Source: Thereva unica
Lineage: Eukaryota; Arthropoda; Insecta; Diptera; Therevidae
Length of the DNA stretch: 64,000 nt
NCBI GenBank assembly: GCA_949987705.1
Contig: OX465281.1
Location: forward strand, 100,587,248 to 100,651,247
Direction: 5' to 3'
Positions within the stretch are counted from its first letter, which is position 1. Every line of letters begins with the position of its first letter. The notes beneath the pieces were generated by a model. The model saw only the letters and a list, made by a program, of their open reading frames with translations, searched no databases and had not been told where the DNA came from. Both the position numbers and the translations under genes were made by a program. This document shows, in pieces, positions 31,791 to 44,799 of this stretch.

Positions 31791-34724
31791 TCATGGATTT
31801 TCCAGAAAGTGTACTTTATAATGTGAACAACAACTGGTTGAAATTTCAAGTATAAGTAGATGAAAATAATGTTTTGCCTACAATTTTCGAGAGAAAAAAT
31901 AAGCAGTTTTTGAGTGACTTTTTGGTCAAAAATTGTTTTTTGCAAAATTTAACTTTGAATAACTCCGAAATGGTTAAGTTTTCGAAAAAATGATAAAAGG
32001 CCTTTTTGTAGTCAATAACGTAAGTCAATACAAAACTCATCAAATTACAGTTTTTGCGTGAAATTTTGCCAAAAAGTGATTTCCTTCAATAACTTTCAAA
32101 GGGTTAATCAGGTCAACTTTTTTGTAAGAACTTATGTTGTAGAGAATTTCATTGTCAATAACACGGGATTGTATAACCCATAAAAATCGAGATACATGGA
32201 AAACTCGGGAAAAACGCGATATCTTCGACGGGCATGTTTTATTTTTTGGGATTCCGAAATTGTTTTCTTAAAATGTCACAAGGAAGCTGTGTACCAATTT
32301 TCAGCCATTTTGGAATTTTACCTTCTTTCGTGCGTTTTTTCTGCTAATTTCCCCGGACTATATTATTAATTCGATTTGCAAAATTCGATTAAATGTAGTA
32401 TTAACGATAGATTAAGCCCGAGGCAAATCAATACCAGGCTTGAACGGATATGTGTATAAAGATCACTCGGAAATAATTATACATGTACTTATTAATCATA
32501 TTTATTTCTGCTTGTCATCAATAAATAAAATCTTTCTTTGAGCGAAGGAACTAAAAATCATAAGAAAATATGTAAGAAGATGCAATTATCAAGTTATATG
32601 TTCGTGAGACGAAAAGGCTTGAACATCGATTTACATTAATAGCATTTAATCATCTGTCATACTAACGAGAAGTACAATTATCTATAAATGTAATTGCTCA
32701 ATTGCGTAAAAAGCAACATATTCTCCATTCTTACACTCTGGTATAAGGTTTCATAAAATTCCACGACCCATAACCAACGTTCAACTTTAATTACACTGAA
32801 CTGTTTATAAGGTTGGGGGTTGTAATAATTACGGAACAAGAAACTAAAGATAGACAAATTATATACCCTAAACCACCATCGCTACCAACATCACTGGCAT
32901 CACCACCACCACAACGCACTTACCTGAACGATAAAAATCATGAAATTCATGAAAGAAGATGGAGGTGCGGTGGAGCTGTCGATATGGTTATTCCGATGTG
33001 AGCATGTTTTTCCTTACGACTGTGAAGAGCTTATCCTTGATCAGGATTCACTATGTAGTTTCGAGTGTGTACTCGAAGTTGAAATGCGGTTGAAATTTAT
33101 TCAGTACACTATGAAATACTTTAATCCTATCGCAGCAGGATGTAGGATAACATAAATGTGTAACGGGGGTTTTTCTTGACTGAATCACAAAGCCGAGAAA
33201 AGGCAACAAACGAGGCAAAATGAGCAACCAATGAATCAAGAAAGTTGAATGACTATAAACTTTTTTCTAACTTAGTTGTGGATTTTTTATTCAAGAATTT
33301 TTCTATAAACTAGCAAACCAACATTTCATTCTGGGTGATAGGTGCAATGCAAGTTTAGACGAAACAGGCCCTGAATGCATTATTTGATTACCCTTACGGG
33401 TAATTTAAGCTCAATGTGTTTCTACTTGAGTTCAACTTTAGATGAAGATTTTTCTTCAACGCTTGGGCTGACTTAAGTTGTATTCCTCCCTTTGTGTTTT
33501 TCAGCATGGCAACCAGTTTCTTAGTGCTTGTGTAAGGTTGATTTTTCCTGTAATATATAAAATTCCTGTATTATTTCGCGGTAAATGAAGATTTTATACA
33601 TTTATTTAAATAACATTACACACCAACAGTATAGTAAACAGAGTGGCCATCGGGGACTCTTATGAATGGTTTACTATGTGACTTGTTTCCAATACTAATA
33701 GATGACTCTGTCATCACCTGTCATGTGGCGGTAAATTGAATTAAACGCACTCTTAAAATGTAAAAGTTCTTATAAGATTTCCTTCATATTTAAGAAAAAC
33801 ACGTCGGTGGAAGTTGGTTTTACAATTATTAGAAGCCTCAAGTACTTCAGTGGAAAAAATAACGGTTCATAATGTAAAAAAAGAATGTGAATGAAGGTAA
33901 ATTGTAAAATGTTTATTCCATTCATCTGTTCAGTGGTAACCAGCTTATTCGCCATTCTTAAACCATGGTGATAGATCCAAAACCCTTAAGCCTCGTTCAC
34001 ACGGCGACACTGAAGGTGAATTTACATATCTGACATTTTTCTGTCGCCCCGAAGCACAGCTCATTTCTGTCCCAAATTTTTAATAGACTTTTACATGTGT
34101 GACGAATTCTGTCGCAGCTAAAAACAATCGTGACTTTTAACTCATTCATTATCAAACAATGCAACAACGACTAAACTAACAAACAAACAAATTTTAATAA
34201 ATCCTCTCTTTACGTCCACGCAAAACCAAACAAATCCAAATAAAGAAACTTTTCAGTTACATATAACCTCAAATTTTACTTACAATCAGCTGTTTCTATC
34301 CCCTCAGCTCTTCGCCGCACAGTGGCAAGATATGCTAGTTTCCAGACAAATTACTCTAGAGGTCGTAAATTTTAAGTTATTGCGATATTTTTTAACAGGC
34401 TTAAAAAAAAGAGGAAATTGTCAATTCGACGTGTAGGTATGTTTTTTTGGTCCTGTTTACGCATAACCTTGTAACGCAATAAATTTTTTTGCCTTTCTCT
34501 TTGTTTGTTTGAAAGGGTAATTTCCCAGTAGTGGTTCGGTGCCATTTTTTCTTAATTCTGATAAATGAGTTCAAAATTAGGTATAAAAAAACGGGCGGGG
34601 AAACGTATTATCGTGACAACGAATTATTGACACTAAATAATAAACGATACACACCAGTCAAATTGCTTTATTTGTGAATATTTTACATTGATAATAATTT
34701 TTGGTTCTTTGTATTTAATATTTA
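31791..34724. other. long AT-rich stretch, no gene recognised
   Basis: Only short frames without motifs (e.g. 32813-33001, 33051-33239, 33770-33955). The segment 31830-32350 contains sentences of TTTTTGCAAAATTT...ATAACTTTCAAAGGG type typical of decayed repeats. No splice-compatible conserved exon could be argued. Confidence 0.45.
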
Positions 34725-35925
34725 CTCATTCTTTATTTCCAATATGCGAAGAAAACAATTCCCCGTCAAAAAGTGATAATGCAAAGTTTGAAAATTCGCG
34801 CTGTTTGTAAAGGGTAACGAAATTGTTGCACGATTTTGAAAGGTTGTCGGATTTTGACAAGTGATGTTTTGTTCGAAGGCTATTGCTGTGCAGAACCTCA
34901 AAAAGATCACTTCGTTTAGAATGGGTCTCATTCCATCGAGTTTATTAGATATTAGCAAAACTTGTCAATTTAAGGTTTTTCTGACAATTAGCCGACAAGA
35001 CAAATAGACAATTTCTATTTAAACAAAAAAGGTTCGACCGAATATAATGAATTTTTTTCAGAGCATTTCTTCGCTAATATTCTTTTTTCGGCACCTCAAT
35101 GAAGTCGATATAGTTTTTGGTTTGCGCGGTATCGTGCAGGTACAAAAATTATAAACGTCGTTTAAACAAAAAAAAAAAAAAAAAAACCGGCTCGACCGAA
35201 TATTATAAAAATCTTTTCAGATCATATTTCCGTTAATATGCTTCGAACGACTCCTCAAGTAAGTCGATATCTTTTATAGTTCGCGCGATATCGTGCAGGT
35301 ACAAAAATCATAAACGTCGTTTAAACAAAAAAAACGACTCGACCGAATATTATAAAAATCTTTTCAGATCATATTTCCGTTAATACGCTTCGAACGACTC
35401 TTCAAGTAAGTCGATATCTTTTATAGTTCGCGCGATATCGTGCAGGTACAAAAATCACTTATGTCATTTAAACCAAAAAACCGCTCGACCGAATATTATA
35501 AAAATCTTTTCAGATTATATTGTCGCTAATACGCTTCGAACGGCACCTCAAGTAATCTTCGTGGTTCGGACGATATCTTCATATCTTTCGTGGTTCGGAT
35601 GATATCTTGCAGGTACAAAAATCACTTACGCCGCTTAAACAAAAAAACGGATCGACCGAATTTTATGAAAATCTTTTCAGATCATACTTCGGTTAATACG
35701 CTTCGAACGACACCTCAACGAAGTTGATATCTTTTTTGGTTCGCGCGATTTCGTGCAGGAAAAAATGACCACATTCGTACGCACATACACACACACACAC
35801 ATACTTCCTCCCAATTTTTTGCTTAAAATGCTCTTGGGACCTTGAAAGATGAAAATACGTCGAAAATTTCGATTTCGATTTTCGGACCGATTACAATAAC
35901 TTTCTATACTGGGAAGTTAAAAAAG
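34725..35925 (-). repeat. family A repeat, near full length with five tandem units
   Basis: Reverse orientation. The right half is at 34725-35030 (complement of the ACGTAGTGATCTTTT and AATATCTAATAAACT blocks). Five tandem units begin near 35037, 35194, 35340, 35489 and 35657 with GACCGAATATTATAAAAATC. The left end at 35870-35925 has TTACAATAACTT...ACTGGGAAGTTA. A CA microsatellite (about 35787-35800) sits at the usual place beside TTTTTGCTTAAAATG. Confidence 0.8.
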
Positions 35926-36548
35926 ATTAGGATAGGTGGACATGAACGATTTACTTGTTCAAATGTTCTGAATTCAACGGTTTGGCTTGCACAAGCCAAA
36001 ATGTTTGATTTAAAGTGATTTTCGTCCACCTGCTCCTCCGACCTTATTATAATCAATGTAATATAATATAATCCGTAGATAAGTATGAATATAATGCGCA
36101 ATAACTAATGGAGGGAGGTAACTTTTACTCTTCAACTAAATAGTTATGGCACTATATACTATAATGTATTTCCGCATTTTCGGAATTATTTAATATGAAA
36201 CAAAATTCCCCGAAAAAAATAAAAAAAAAATATTGTGAGAATATATTGAAAAAAGTGCTGCAGGCCGAAGAATCGAACCGGATTTTTTAAATAGCATTTT
36301 ATTTACCTTAACATCTATCTTAATATAAATTTAACCAACACTTAAGTTAATTATTCTAATCATTCTAACTTACAGGCACTCTAAATTAATCAATGCTTAT
36401 GCCTTTCGACGAAAACTGATCTATTTTATAATTATATCTTATTTAAAAAGAAATTGTAACTAATAACTTGAATTCTAAGAAAAATTGGAAAACATATACA
36501 TATTTATTTTATATAAAACCTTAAAACTACTTAATCCTATTACTTACT
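35926..36548. other. AT-rich, no feature seen
   Basis: Low-complexity AT-rich sequence. A 65-codon minus-strand frame (35904-36101) has no motif. Confidence 0.5.
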
Positions 36549-36830
36549 TCTAGCACTATCTGGGCGGGGGCAGCGGAGACGATAAAATCGTCTCAGGTAA
36601 CCCCGGTCCAGGCGACGAGCTTCCACAAACTTGGGTGATGCTAGAGATCAAGTTCGTGAAAGCTCGCACCACTTACTAGAAGCTAATTAACTTAAAATAT
36701 TCTAAACACTAAGAACTATCCAGGTGGAGTACAACGGAGGGCCTGCCTCTAATGAACTCCGTCCGACCGACGAGCTTCCACGGGCTCGAATTAGCAAAAC
36801 TAACAAAAGCTTGTGGTAGCTCGCACGTAA
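36549..36830. repeat. two tandem hairpin-bearing units, structure-like
   Basis: Two ~157-bp units share AACTATC/GCACTATC starts and CGACGAGCTTCCAC...AGCTCGCAC. In each, a first hairpin (36576-36594, GAGACGAT-AAA-ATCGTCTC; 36733-36762, ACGGAG...CTCCGT) precedes a long second hairpin (36613-36669 with CGAGCTTCCACAAACTTG paired to CAAGTTCGTGAAAGCTCG; 36769-36826 similarly). The first stems differ in sequence but keep position and pairing. The units are GC-rich islands in AT-rich DNA. Could be a transcribed structured element or part of an unknown transposon. Confidence 0.5.
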
Positions 36831-37835
36831 GCTTACTTAATATTATATCTATTACTAAGTAAAAACTAGAACTAATCCTATCTAAGCCCTAAGCTAATCA
36901 TTAAAACTAATTAACAAGCTAAACTAGTCTATATCTAAAGTTTTAAAGGCGAATACGCAATAATCAGTCGTCCAACCACCAGTACAAAGTGTAGGCGTTG
37001 GCGGTATCTTTTTTGTCTCTTTCTGAGATTCTGCTACTGAGCCTCAAGAGCTCCTGAACATTCCCATCCTCTTCAGTATAATTATATCGCTTATCACACG
37101 CCAGGCGTTGCAAGTGATAGAAAAGAGGCACCCCGATCTATCTTGGACCAATCTTTTTGAATCCAGGTACACAAATGACTCTGGAGAGAGCGTTCACAAG
37201 CTGTTCCGCCTTTGCCTCTAAAAGGGCCAGTGAGCAACCTTAAGGGCTGTGAATTGTAAAATGCACTTATGCACTTTATAATATTACCTCCCACGGCCCC
37301 AAAAAAAATCGTAGGAGGCTCGGAGATCCCTTAAAATTTTCGTAATTTATCGTACAACAATAATAAAATAATATAAAAATCCGCATTTGCCTCTAAGGGG
37401 GTCAAACAGAGTCCTGAAAGTTTGCCCCCCCCATATGCACCCTATGCACACCTAATGTCTAAATTATAAAACTAGTTGATTTGATTGTAATAATTAATAA
37501 TCAATCAAAAAAAAGTCATTGTACCTCACCTGGGGCTCTAATTACATCAAATTGTCTCATTTTATCGCATAGATCAAAGCTTATTATTGATAGTAAAGTG
37601 TTATCTAGCACAAATTAATTACATTTGAGGTTAGGTGCAACATATTTGGAAGGGAAAATCAAAATTCGGCTTCCACAGATATCTTACAAATCATCTTACC
37701 TTCAAAATAAAATCTAAATTGGTTAAAAATTGTGGTCTCTAGAAACTTTTGAACCAAAAAAGTGCTTTCTGTCCCAGTGTGCGGTGGAGAGAACAGTTGC
37801 GCGAGGCCAGTACCGGATCCCAGTTGTAGAGCCGA
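36831..37835. other. no gene recognised
   Basis: AT-rich sequence with a moderately GC-richer part at 36970-37240. Short frames carry no motif. Confidence 0.45.
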
Positions 37836-38490
37836 AGAAGATAAGAAAGTTATTGTAATCGGTCCAAAGATCGAAATCAAAATTTTTAACGTATTTTCGT
37901 TTTTCAAGATCCCAATAGAATTTTAAGCAAAAATTTGAACGGAAGTATTTGTGTGTGCGTACGTATGTGTTCATTTACTCCTGCACGACATCGCGCGAAC
38001 TAAAAAATATAACGAGTTCGTTGAGGTATTAAGGGAAGTATGATCTGAAAAGATTTTTTTAACATTTGGTCGAGCAGTTTTTGGTTTAAACGACGTAAGT
38101 GAATTTTGTACCTGCACGATAACGCCCGAACCACAATAGATATAGACTTAGTTGCGGTGTAGTTCGAAGCGTATTAACGCAAATATAATCTGAAATTTTT
38201 TTTTATAAAATTTGGTCGGGCCGTTCTTTATGTTTAAACGACATAAATGATTTTTGTAATGACGCGATATCGTGCGAACCATAAAAAATATCGACTTAGT
38301 TGAGGTGCCGTTTGAAGAATATTAACGAAAATATGATCTGAAAAGATTTTCATAAATTTCGGTCGAAACATTTTTTGTTTAAATGATGTTCGTATTTTTG
38401 TACTTGGACGAGAGCGCGCGAACCAGAAACTTTATCGATTTCTTTGAGATGCCGAAAGAGTAATATTAACGAAAAAATAAATATAACTTA
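37836..38490 (+). repeat. family A repeat, left half
   Basis: GTTATTGTAATCGGTCCAAA at 37848, the TTTTAAGCAAAAATTTG and GTGTGTGCGTACGTATG landmarks, then tandem units starting near 37980 (ACATCGCGCGAACTAAAAAA) to about 38480. The right half is absent. Confidence 0.75.
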
Positions 38491-41400
38491 GCGAGAGAAC
38501 ATTTCACAAAAGTACTTTAAAACAAAACATATTAGTTTAATCAACTGTTTCGCAGAGGCACGGTGCTACGATGGCAAAAGGCTCCATAACCTTGTTTGGG
38601 ACAGCCAAGGGCATATGAATGTATTATATTTTGAAAATATACCATTATTTCCATAATTTATATGTAGTGTAAATAGTGAAGGAACCTTACTACCTGTGTT
38701 CCTTCTTTACTTTTAAGGACTCCGGAGTTAAATACTAAAGGAACCCAAAATTTGTTGATTCGAATAAAACCTAACCTAATATTTTTGATGTTATTTCATT
38801 TGTATGCAAATATAAACTTAGAAGGATTAACTACATAGTAGAAATTAGTGCGGCAAATTTTTAAAATAAACGAGGGATTATTAGTTGTAGATAATTAATT
38901 ATTCGATTGAATTTTTATTTAAAGAGGTTTTTATATGAAAAAGCTCAAAACATTCAAAAGCCATCTTAGTAAAGGAAAAATACATAATTCACAATAGACT
39001 CAATGTGTTGGCTTTCCCCTGGAGAATGTTGTTGCGAAACTACTAGGGTTATCTATTCTTCTGCGATACCAGGTGTAATTCCAAGTAAAAACGAGTAAAA
39101 AATAGCAGAAAAATAACACTGCTGCTATTGTTTGTATGCTTATGTCAAATCAACAAGGAAATTCAAAATTTTAAAAATTTATGTACCGCGTGTAGCACCC
39201 AAATATTATGAACAATACATGAAATATTTGGATAGAATATAATAAATCTAAAAAACATACCTAGTTCTTGGATTTCAATGTCATAATGACGTCACCAAAG
39301 CTGTCGAAAAACATAGTCAGTCATAAGAAAGCCATAAAAACTGAACTAAAAAATTTCTAAAAATGCCCGGTTCTGAAAAAATCTTACAACTTACAACTTT
39401 GATTTTACTTTTGCTTTGTTACGAAATATTTATTACAAGTAAATTTTCTATGGAGCAATGCAATACAATAAAAAGAGGCTCCAAATGGCAAATTGTCCCG
39501 CAGCTGTGTCAATACTAGAATAGTTCGCCACTGCAACTACTTATATCTATTAATTAAATTTATCACCGATGTCGGTCTCTAATTGTAACACTTCCGCTCA
39601 TAGGTAATAAAATAGCATAAACCCCATAAAACAATATTTACAGTCGTTCATTCTTCAAAGTAATCTGAATGTTTTTATTAGAACAAAATGTACCGCTACA
39701 AAGTCAATAATTAAATCAATTACATTGAATTTCGAAATAAACCAAATGCACTCTGTCCAATGACCCTTGATCAGATTGTCTAAAAGCAAAGTGAACTGCT
39801 TCTGGTTAAGCGAGCAAAGATTTCACCAAAAATAGATTTTTTCGACACTAAACACTTCACTCGTCATTAGTATTAAATCAGTTTGTAATGAAATGAAGAC
39901 AAATCGAAGATAGAGCACACCCATGATGACGTTTGGGGGAGAACGTTATCTAATCAGGATTGACTCTGGCTTGGGTTCTGTGTGTTGTCTTAAGTCACAA
40001 AACGTTAAGTAAACAATTCTTGACGGGGGTACGATGAAATGCCGGTGACTTCAAATGGCGCAAGTGTAGACATTGTAATCGAAGCATAGGGAGAGGTTTG
40101 CTTGTTTATGTTTACTCAGTACGCGTTTTATGAGAAAAGTTCACCCAGGACAACATAAGTAATACCTTATGTAAACACAGCTCTGGGATAATCTTAGCCC
40201 TTTAATGCATAGTTGAAGGTGAACTTAGATACTAGAATGAGAAACAAAATTGTATTCTGTAAATGCAAATATGTACTGGAAAAGAGTTGAAACTTGTTCG
40301 TATAATATAAAGGTGTGAAAATCTTGTTGATTTCAAAATGAGTTGAAGAAAATTTTCAGGATGTTCAATTGTCCTAAGCGTTGTAAAAAAAGCTAGAGCG
40401 GATGCAATAAAGAAAGGAGTTTCAAAAGCAAAATTTATTCTGCGTTCTTTTATAAAATTCCAAATTGTAACTGCATCAGTATTTCAAAAACCACAGCAAA
40501 TTTTCTCAACAGTAATTCATGAATGTGAGAAACAAATGAAATTAACAAGCACATGCACACTTGAAGTAGATTTCGACTGAAGTTATATGATAACACAAAC
40601 TTATGGAATTAAATGAAGTACAGACTTAAATTTTAACAGTTTTACAACAAGCAAAGTTAGAGGTGCTGATGAAACCGGCCGCAGCTCTTGATCAACAACC
40701 CAAGGAAGGGTTGGTTGATTTAAGCAGCAACTATCGTTTGGAATTCATCGTCTCCAATACGAAGTACTACCTTATTTCCTATACCACTTCCAACAATTCT
40801 CCTTTCGAAGGTATGCATGCTTTTGATGCCTGGAAATACATTAGCAATTATCGAGTAACTTGGTACGGCAACACACTAAGTTACTGCGAGCTACTATACT
40901 GCACGGACTCTTACCAATTGAATTTAAAGTTCGCTAAGGTTACAACTTAAATATGGATGTTGGAATTTTAAGGGTGGAATTATGAGTAACGAATAATGAG
41001 GTCGCGCTTTGTCGAAAACGCTAGCTACGAAAGATGCAGTTTTTATGCTAAAGACTAGTGCTCAGAGGTAAACACCCCTTTGTAATGTTGACGGTTCTAT
41101 CATTGAAGGTCGCAATGTCAGACAAGCCTAGTACAAAAGATAATACAGGGAAGACTGAAAGAACTGACAACGCCAACAAGCGGTTTTATGCTACCGGGTT
41201 CCGTGCCGTCGAGTGAGTTGGAACCATGGTCGACGTTGGAGCCATACTTTGCCAAAAATAATAATCTGTAATTTTTTTTATATAACAATAGGTACTTATC
41301 TAAACAATGCACTTAAAGACGAGCACAAAAGGTAATGAATATTGTTACCTCCAAAATCAATTGCCACAAAGTTAAAAGTTCGAACTTCTGCCAGATGTTA

Positions 41401-42513
41401 GTTGTCCTCGCAAAAACAAAACCGTCAAAAATATCATTCTATCGAGAAATTTTATTTTACGGAAGCAATGTACCTAAAATCAAAGTTCTCAACATTGCAA
41501 AATGGAAATGCACTACGTTCACAGTTATAGTATATGTTCCTAGTAATTAACTCCTTGCAAAGTGCATCGTGAATACACTTCAGTACAAGGGTTAAGCATC
41601 CAGCAGGGCTCCATGGAATTTATAGTTGAAATACCGGAAAGTTATGAAGGCTGGAAGCCTCGTTGGTGCAGCGAAAATTCTACGAATGCATATTCTGCAA
41701 AATCGTTATATACCTTCGGGCTATACATACATATGGATATGTATATTTGTATGTATGGCCGCCACTTGGCATGCATTCAGTGTTTGCGCAATTTTGTGAA
41801 GATGCACTTCAGATGTGTGCAGTGAACTGTCGAATGTTTATTTAGCGTAATTCAGAGATTTTCCCACATGAGCTGCTGCCGCAGTTTGTAAAGCCTACTA
41901 TAGACAATTTAAAGTTATATGGAATTGTTATTAAGTTTAATTTTTGCAATTTTGTGTAACGTTTGCAGAAATTCACTTATTTTACTTTGCATTGATTTTA
42001 CATTATGCAGTTAAGTTTGTTTTCCTTACGCTTAAAACGTTTCCTTTGATAAGATTTAATTTACGTCAGAATAATGGCTTCTGGGTTGTAATAAAGTTAT
42101 TTAATTAAATTTTATTTGTTCTATTCGCCAAAGTTTATCAATGACTCTAGTAATTAAAGTTTAAAAGATAGTTAAATTACATAAGCTGCAACCAAATACC
42201 CAAAGAACAGGGGGTGTATGTACTTATGTACGTGCATGAGAAGTTATACCTCTTTGGCATGATTTTAAGACTAGTTTCTAATTCGCACACAAATAATTTA
42301 TTGGATTTTTTATAGTCGTGCGTTGGCAGGTGGAAGCATCATGAAAAGCTGGTGACATATACAAGCGTACATTCATGGCATTCAGCGGTTCCATGATATG
42401 AGCCGAGTTTCAATTGGCACACAATTACGTGGTTGCGTTCCGTCCCCGCTTTCACACATAACGCACATGCTCTCAATAACGAGTGCAATTTATTTTATTA
42501 AATTAAAACACAT
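38491..42513. other. 4 kb without recognised gene or repeat
   Basis: AT-rich, apparently low-repeat sequence. It is the longest stretch in the window with no transposon signature, so it is the best place for an undetected host exon or regulatory DNA. A 95-codon plus-strand frame at 40663-40950 is the most composition-balanced one, but has no recognisable motif. Confidence 0.4.
40663..40950 (+). CDS. hypothetical 95-residue frame, unrecognised
   Basis: Opens MLMKPAAALDQQPKEGLVDL and is rich in Tyr, Asn and Ser (NYRLEFIVSNTKYYLISY). No signal peptide, zinc motif or known fold is apparent. Its third-position composition is less AT-biased than the surroundings, which is the only reason to list it. 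It could be a single exon or a chance frame; no flanking splice signals were convincing. Confidence 0.15.
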   Translation: MLMKPAAALDQQPKEGLVDLSSNYRLEFIVSNTKYYLISYTTSNNSPFEGMHAFDAWKYISNYRVTWYGNTLSYCELLYCTDSYQLNLKFAKVTT

Positions 42514-44278
42514 TAAGTTTTTAGGTACGTGAAGATGGCCCGGAAAATTTTCGGGCTGAGTGGAAAAACGTCGCATTCGAAAGCTTCTAGTTATTCCACG
42601 TTTTTCCACCGATTATTTTCGTTTTTCCACTTACCACAAATTTTTTATGAAAAGAAATATTTTTTCGGGCTAACTTCACAAGCCCGAAAAATTTTGCGGG
42701 CTGGGTGGAAAAACGTCCCATTCCACAGCCTATCGTTAGACCTTGTTTTTCCAAAAAAAAATTTCGTTTTTCCACCCTTAGAAAAAAAGTTATTTCAAAA
42801 AAAGTTTTTTTTTTTTTTTAAATGGGTTTATATCGATGTTTGGGGTTTTTTCCGTGTTCTCTTACCATGTAAAAACTAAGACACCTCCAAAAATAATCTA
42901 ACATCACTGTATTTTGATTTCTTAACTCCGCGTATAGGATGGTATTACCATAGCGAAATTACGGAACTCCAAAAATCGGATAAAAGACCTGAAAGATTGC
43001 ATTAGTTTTCATTATTATTGAAATAATCGCGAAAACCCCTAAAAAGGGGTGTTTTTTGCATTTTTAAGGGTGACGCCCATGTTTTAGGACCGCGGGACCC
43101 CGATTTTCGTGATCAGCGACCCCAAAAATCAACAAATTTAGATTTTTTCTTAGCAAATTTTTTTCTGTGACATTATTCGCGTGGGCTAAGTTTTGAGGGG
43201 TGGAAAAACAAAATGGCGGTGTGGAAAAATCTTTCTAGGCAAGGGAGAAAAATGGTAAAACGTTTTTATCCCCTACGATCAACCCCCTCGCCTTTTCCGC
43301 GGCATGTGAAGTTGGCCCGTTTTTTAATTCGTATGGGCTAAGTTCTGAGGGGTGGAAAAACAAAATGGCGGTGTGGAAAAATCTTTCTAGGCAAGGGAGA
43401 AAAATGGTAAAACGTTTTTATCCCCTACGATCAACCCCTCGCCTTTTCCGCGGCATGTGAAGTTGGCCCGTTTTTTAATTCGTATGGGCTAAGTTCTGAG
43501 GGGTGGAAAAACAAAATGGCGGTGTGGAAAAATCTTTCTAGGCAAGGGAGAAAAATGGTAAAACGTTTTTATCCCCTACGATCAACCCCCTCGCCTTTTA
43601 CTCGGCATGTGAAGTTGGCCCGTTTTTTTTGTGTGACTTATTCGCATGGGCTAAGTTTTGAGGGGCGGAAAAACAAGATGGTGGGGTGAAAAACGTTTTT
43701 AGTCAAGGGAGAAAAATGGTAAAAGCTTTTGAACCCCTACAATCAACCCTATCGGCGTTTCCGCGGTATGTGAAGTTCTCCCGAACCCTCTTGGCGTTTT
43801 CAGGTCTTTTATCCGATTTTTGGAGTTCCGTCATTTCGCTATGGTAATACCATCCTGTTCGCGGAGTTAAGAAATCAAAATACAGTGATGTTAGATTATT
43901 TTTGGAGGTTTCTTAGTTTTTACATGGCAAGAGAACACGGAAAAAAACCCAAACATCGATATAAATCCATTTTTGAAAAAACAAAACTTTTTTTGAAATA
44001 ACTTTTTTTCTAAGGGTGGAAAAACAAAAATTTTTTTTTGGAAAAACAAGGTCTAACGATAGGCTGTGGAATGGGACGTTTTTCCACCCAGCCCGCAAAA
44101 TTTTTCGGGCTTGTGAAGTTAGCCCGAAAAAATATTTTTTTTCATAAAAAATTTGTGGTAAGTGGAAAAACGAAAATAATCGGTGGAAAAACGTGGAATA
44201 ACTAGAAGCTTTCGAATGCGACGTTTTTCCACTCAGCCCGAAAATTTTCCGGGCCATCTTCACGTACCTTAAGTTTTT
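42514..44278. mobile_element. MULE-like long-TIR element, 9-bp target duplication
   Basis: Element 42523-44269 (1747 bp) starts AGGTACGTGAAGATGGCCCG and ends with its complement. The inverted arms (42523-42994, 43797-44269) are about 472 bp and nearly identical. TAAGTTTTT lies directly outside both ends (42514-42522, 44270-44278). Long TIRs with a 9-bp duplication fit Mutator-like elements. The whole element, including the central array, is saturated with TGGAAAAACG / CGTTTTTCCA. The matching 116-codon frames in the two arms are one palindromic sequence read twice, not genes. Confidence 0.8.
43182..43796. repeat. four tandem ~151-bp units inside the MULE-like element
   Basis: Unit starts (TGGGCTAAGTT) lie at 43182, 43334, 43485 and 43647. 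Each has GAGGGGTGGAAAAACAA-ATGG, AAGGGAGAAAAATGGTAAAA, CCCCTAC-ATCAACCC and CGGCATGTGAAGTTGGCCCG. Units 2 and 3 are almost identical, which suggests recent expansion by slippage or unequal exchange; unit 4 is the most diverged. Confidence 0.85.
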
Positions 44279-44799
44279 TATTAAAATAAAATCATAAACT
44301 GAACTGAAATGAATGAAGAGAGAAAATTATACGGTTTATTCCGCGGTCAAGTCAGAACTGAATTTAGTTGTTCTAATTTTCTTATCCTAAGGTACCTATT
44401 AAGCGAAAGATCAGCAGAATTCTATCTGATTTCCAAGAATTTAGTCTAGCACGTGATTTAAGATCACATGGAGGAAAATGTGTGTGAAGTGTTTAGTCAA
44501 CAATTATTGATGTTTTCTGCTTTTAGCCGTGCCTGAGCTGTCGGTTGCGGCGCATAAGTTTGCATGGCTAATCTCGGGAATTCCTAAAGGTATGCCCTGG
44601 AACAAACATGTCCACTCAAGAACTGTAGAAGGTTGTAACTCACCTCGTGACCCATCCCTACTCGTTAGTTATGAGCCAGTGGTTCCATTAACCTTGGGAA
44701 GACTCATTCCGCTTCCTTTGACTCTACTGATAAAAACGTCACTTCTAAATTTATTTATTTACGCCAAACAAGGCACCCTTAAACTATATTACACAGGGA
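44279..44799. other. no gene recognised
   Basis: A 98-codon plus-strand frame (44529-44825) runs into the repeat block and has no motif. Confidence 0.4.

Noticed and set aside
40668..40700. CTGATGA core as a hammerhead ribozyme
   Set aside because: No GAAA partner box or closing stems at the required spacing.
42529..42879. 116-codon frame, also present at 43913-44263 on the other strand, as a conserved duplicated gene
   Set aside because: The two frames are the same sequence in the two arms of one inverted repeat. Conservation follows from the palindrome, and the peptide is Phe/Lys-rich low complexity.
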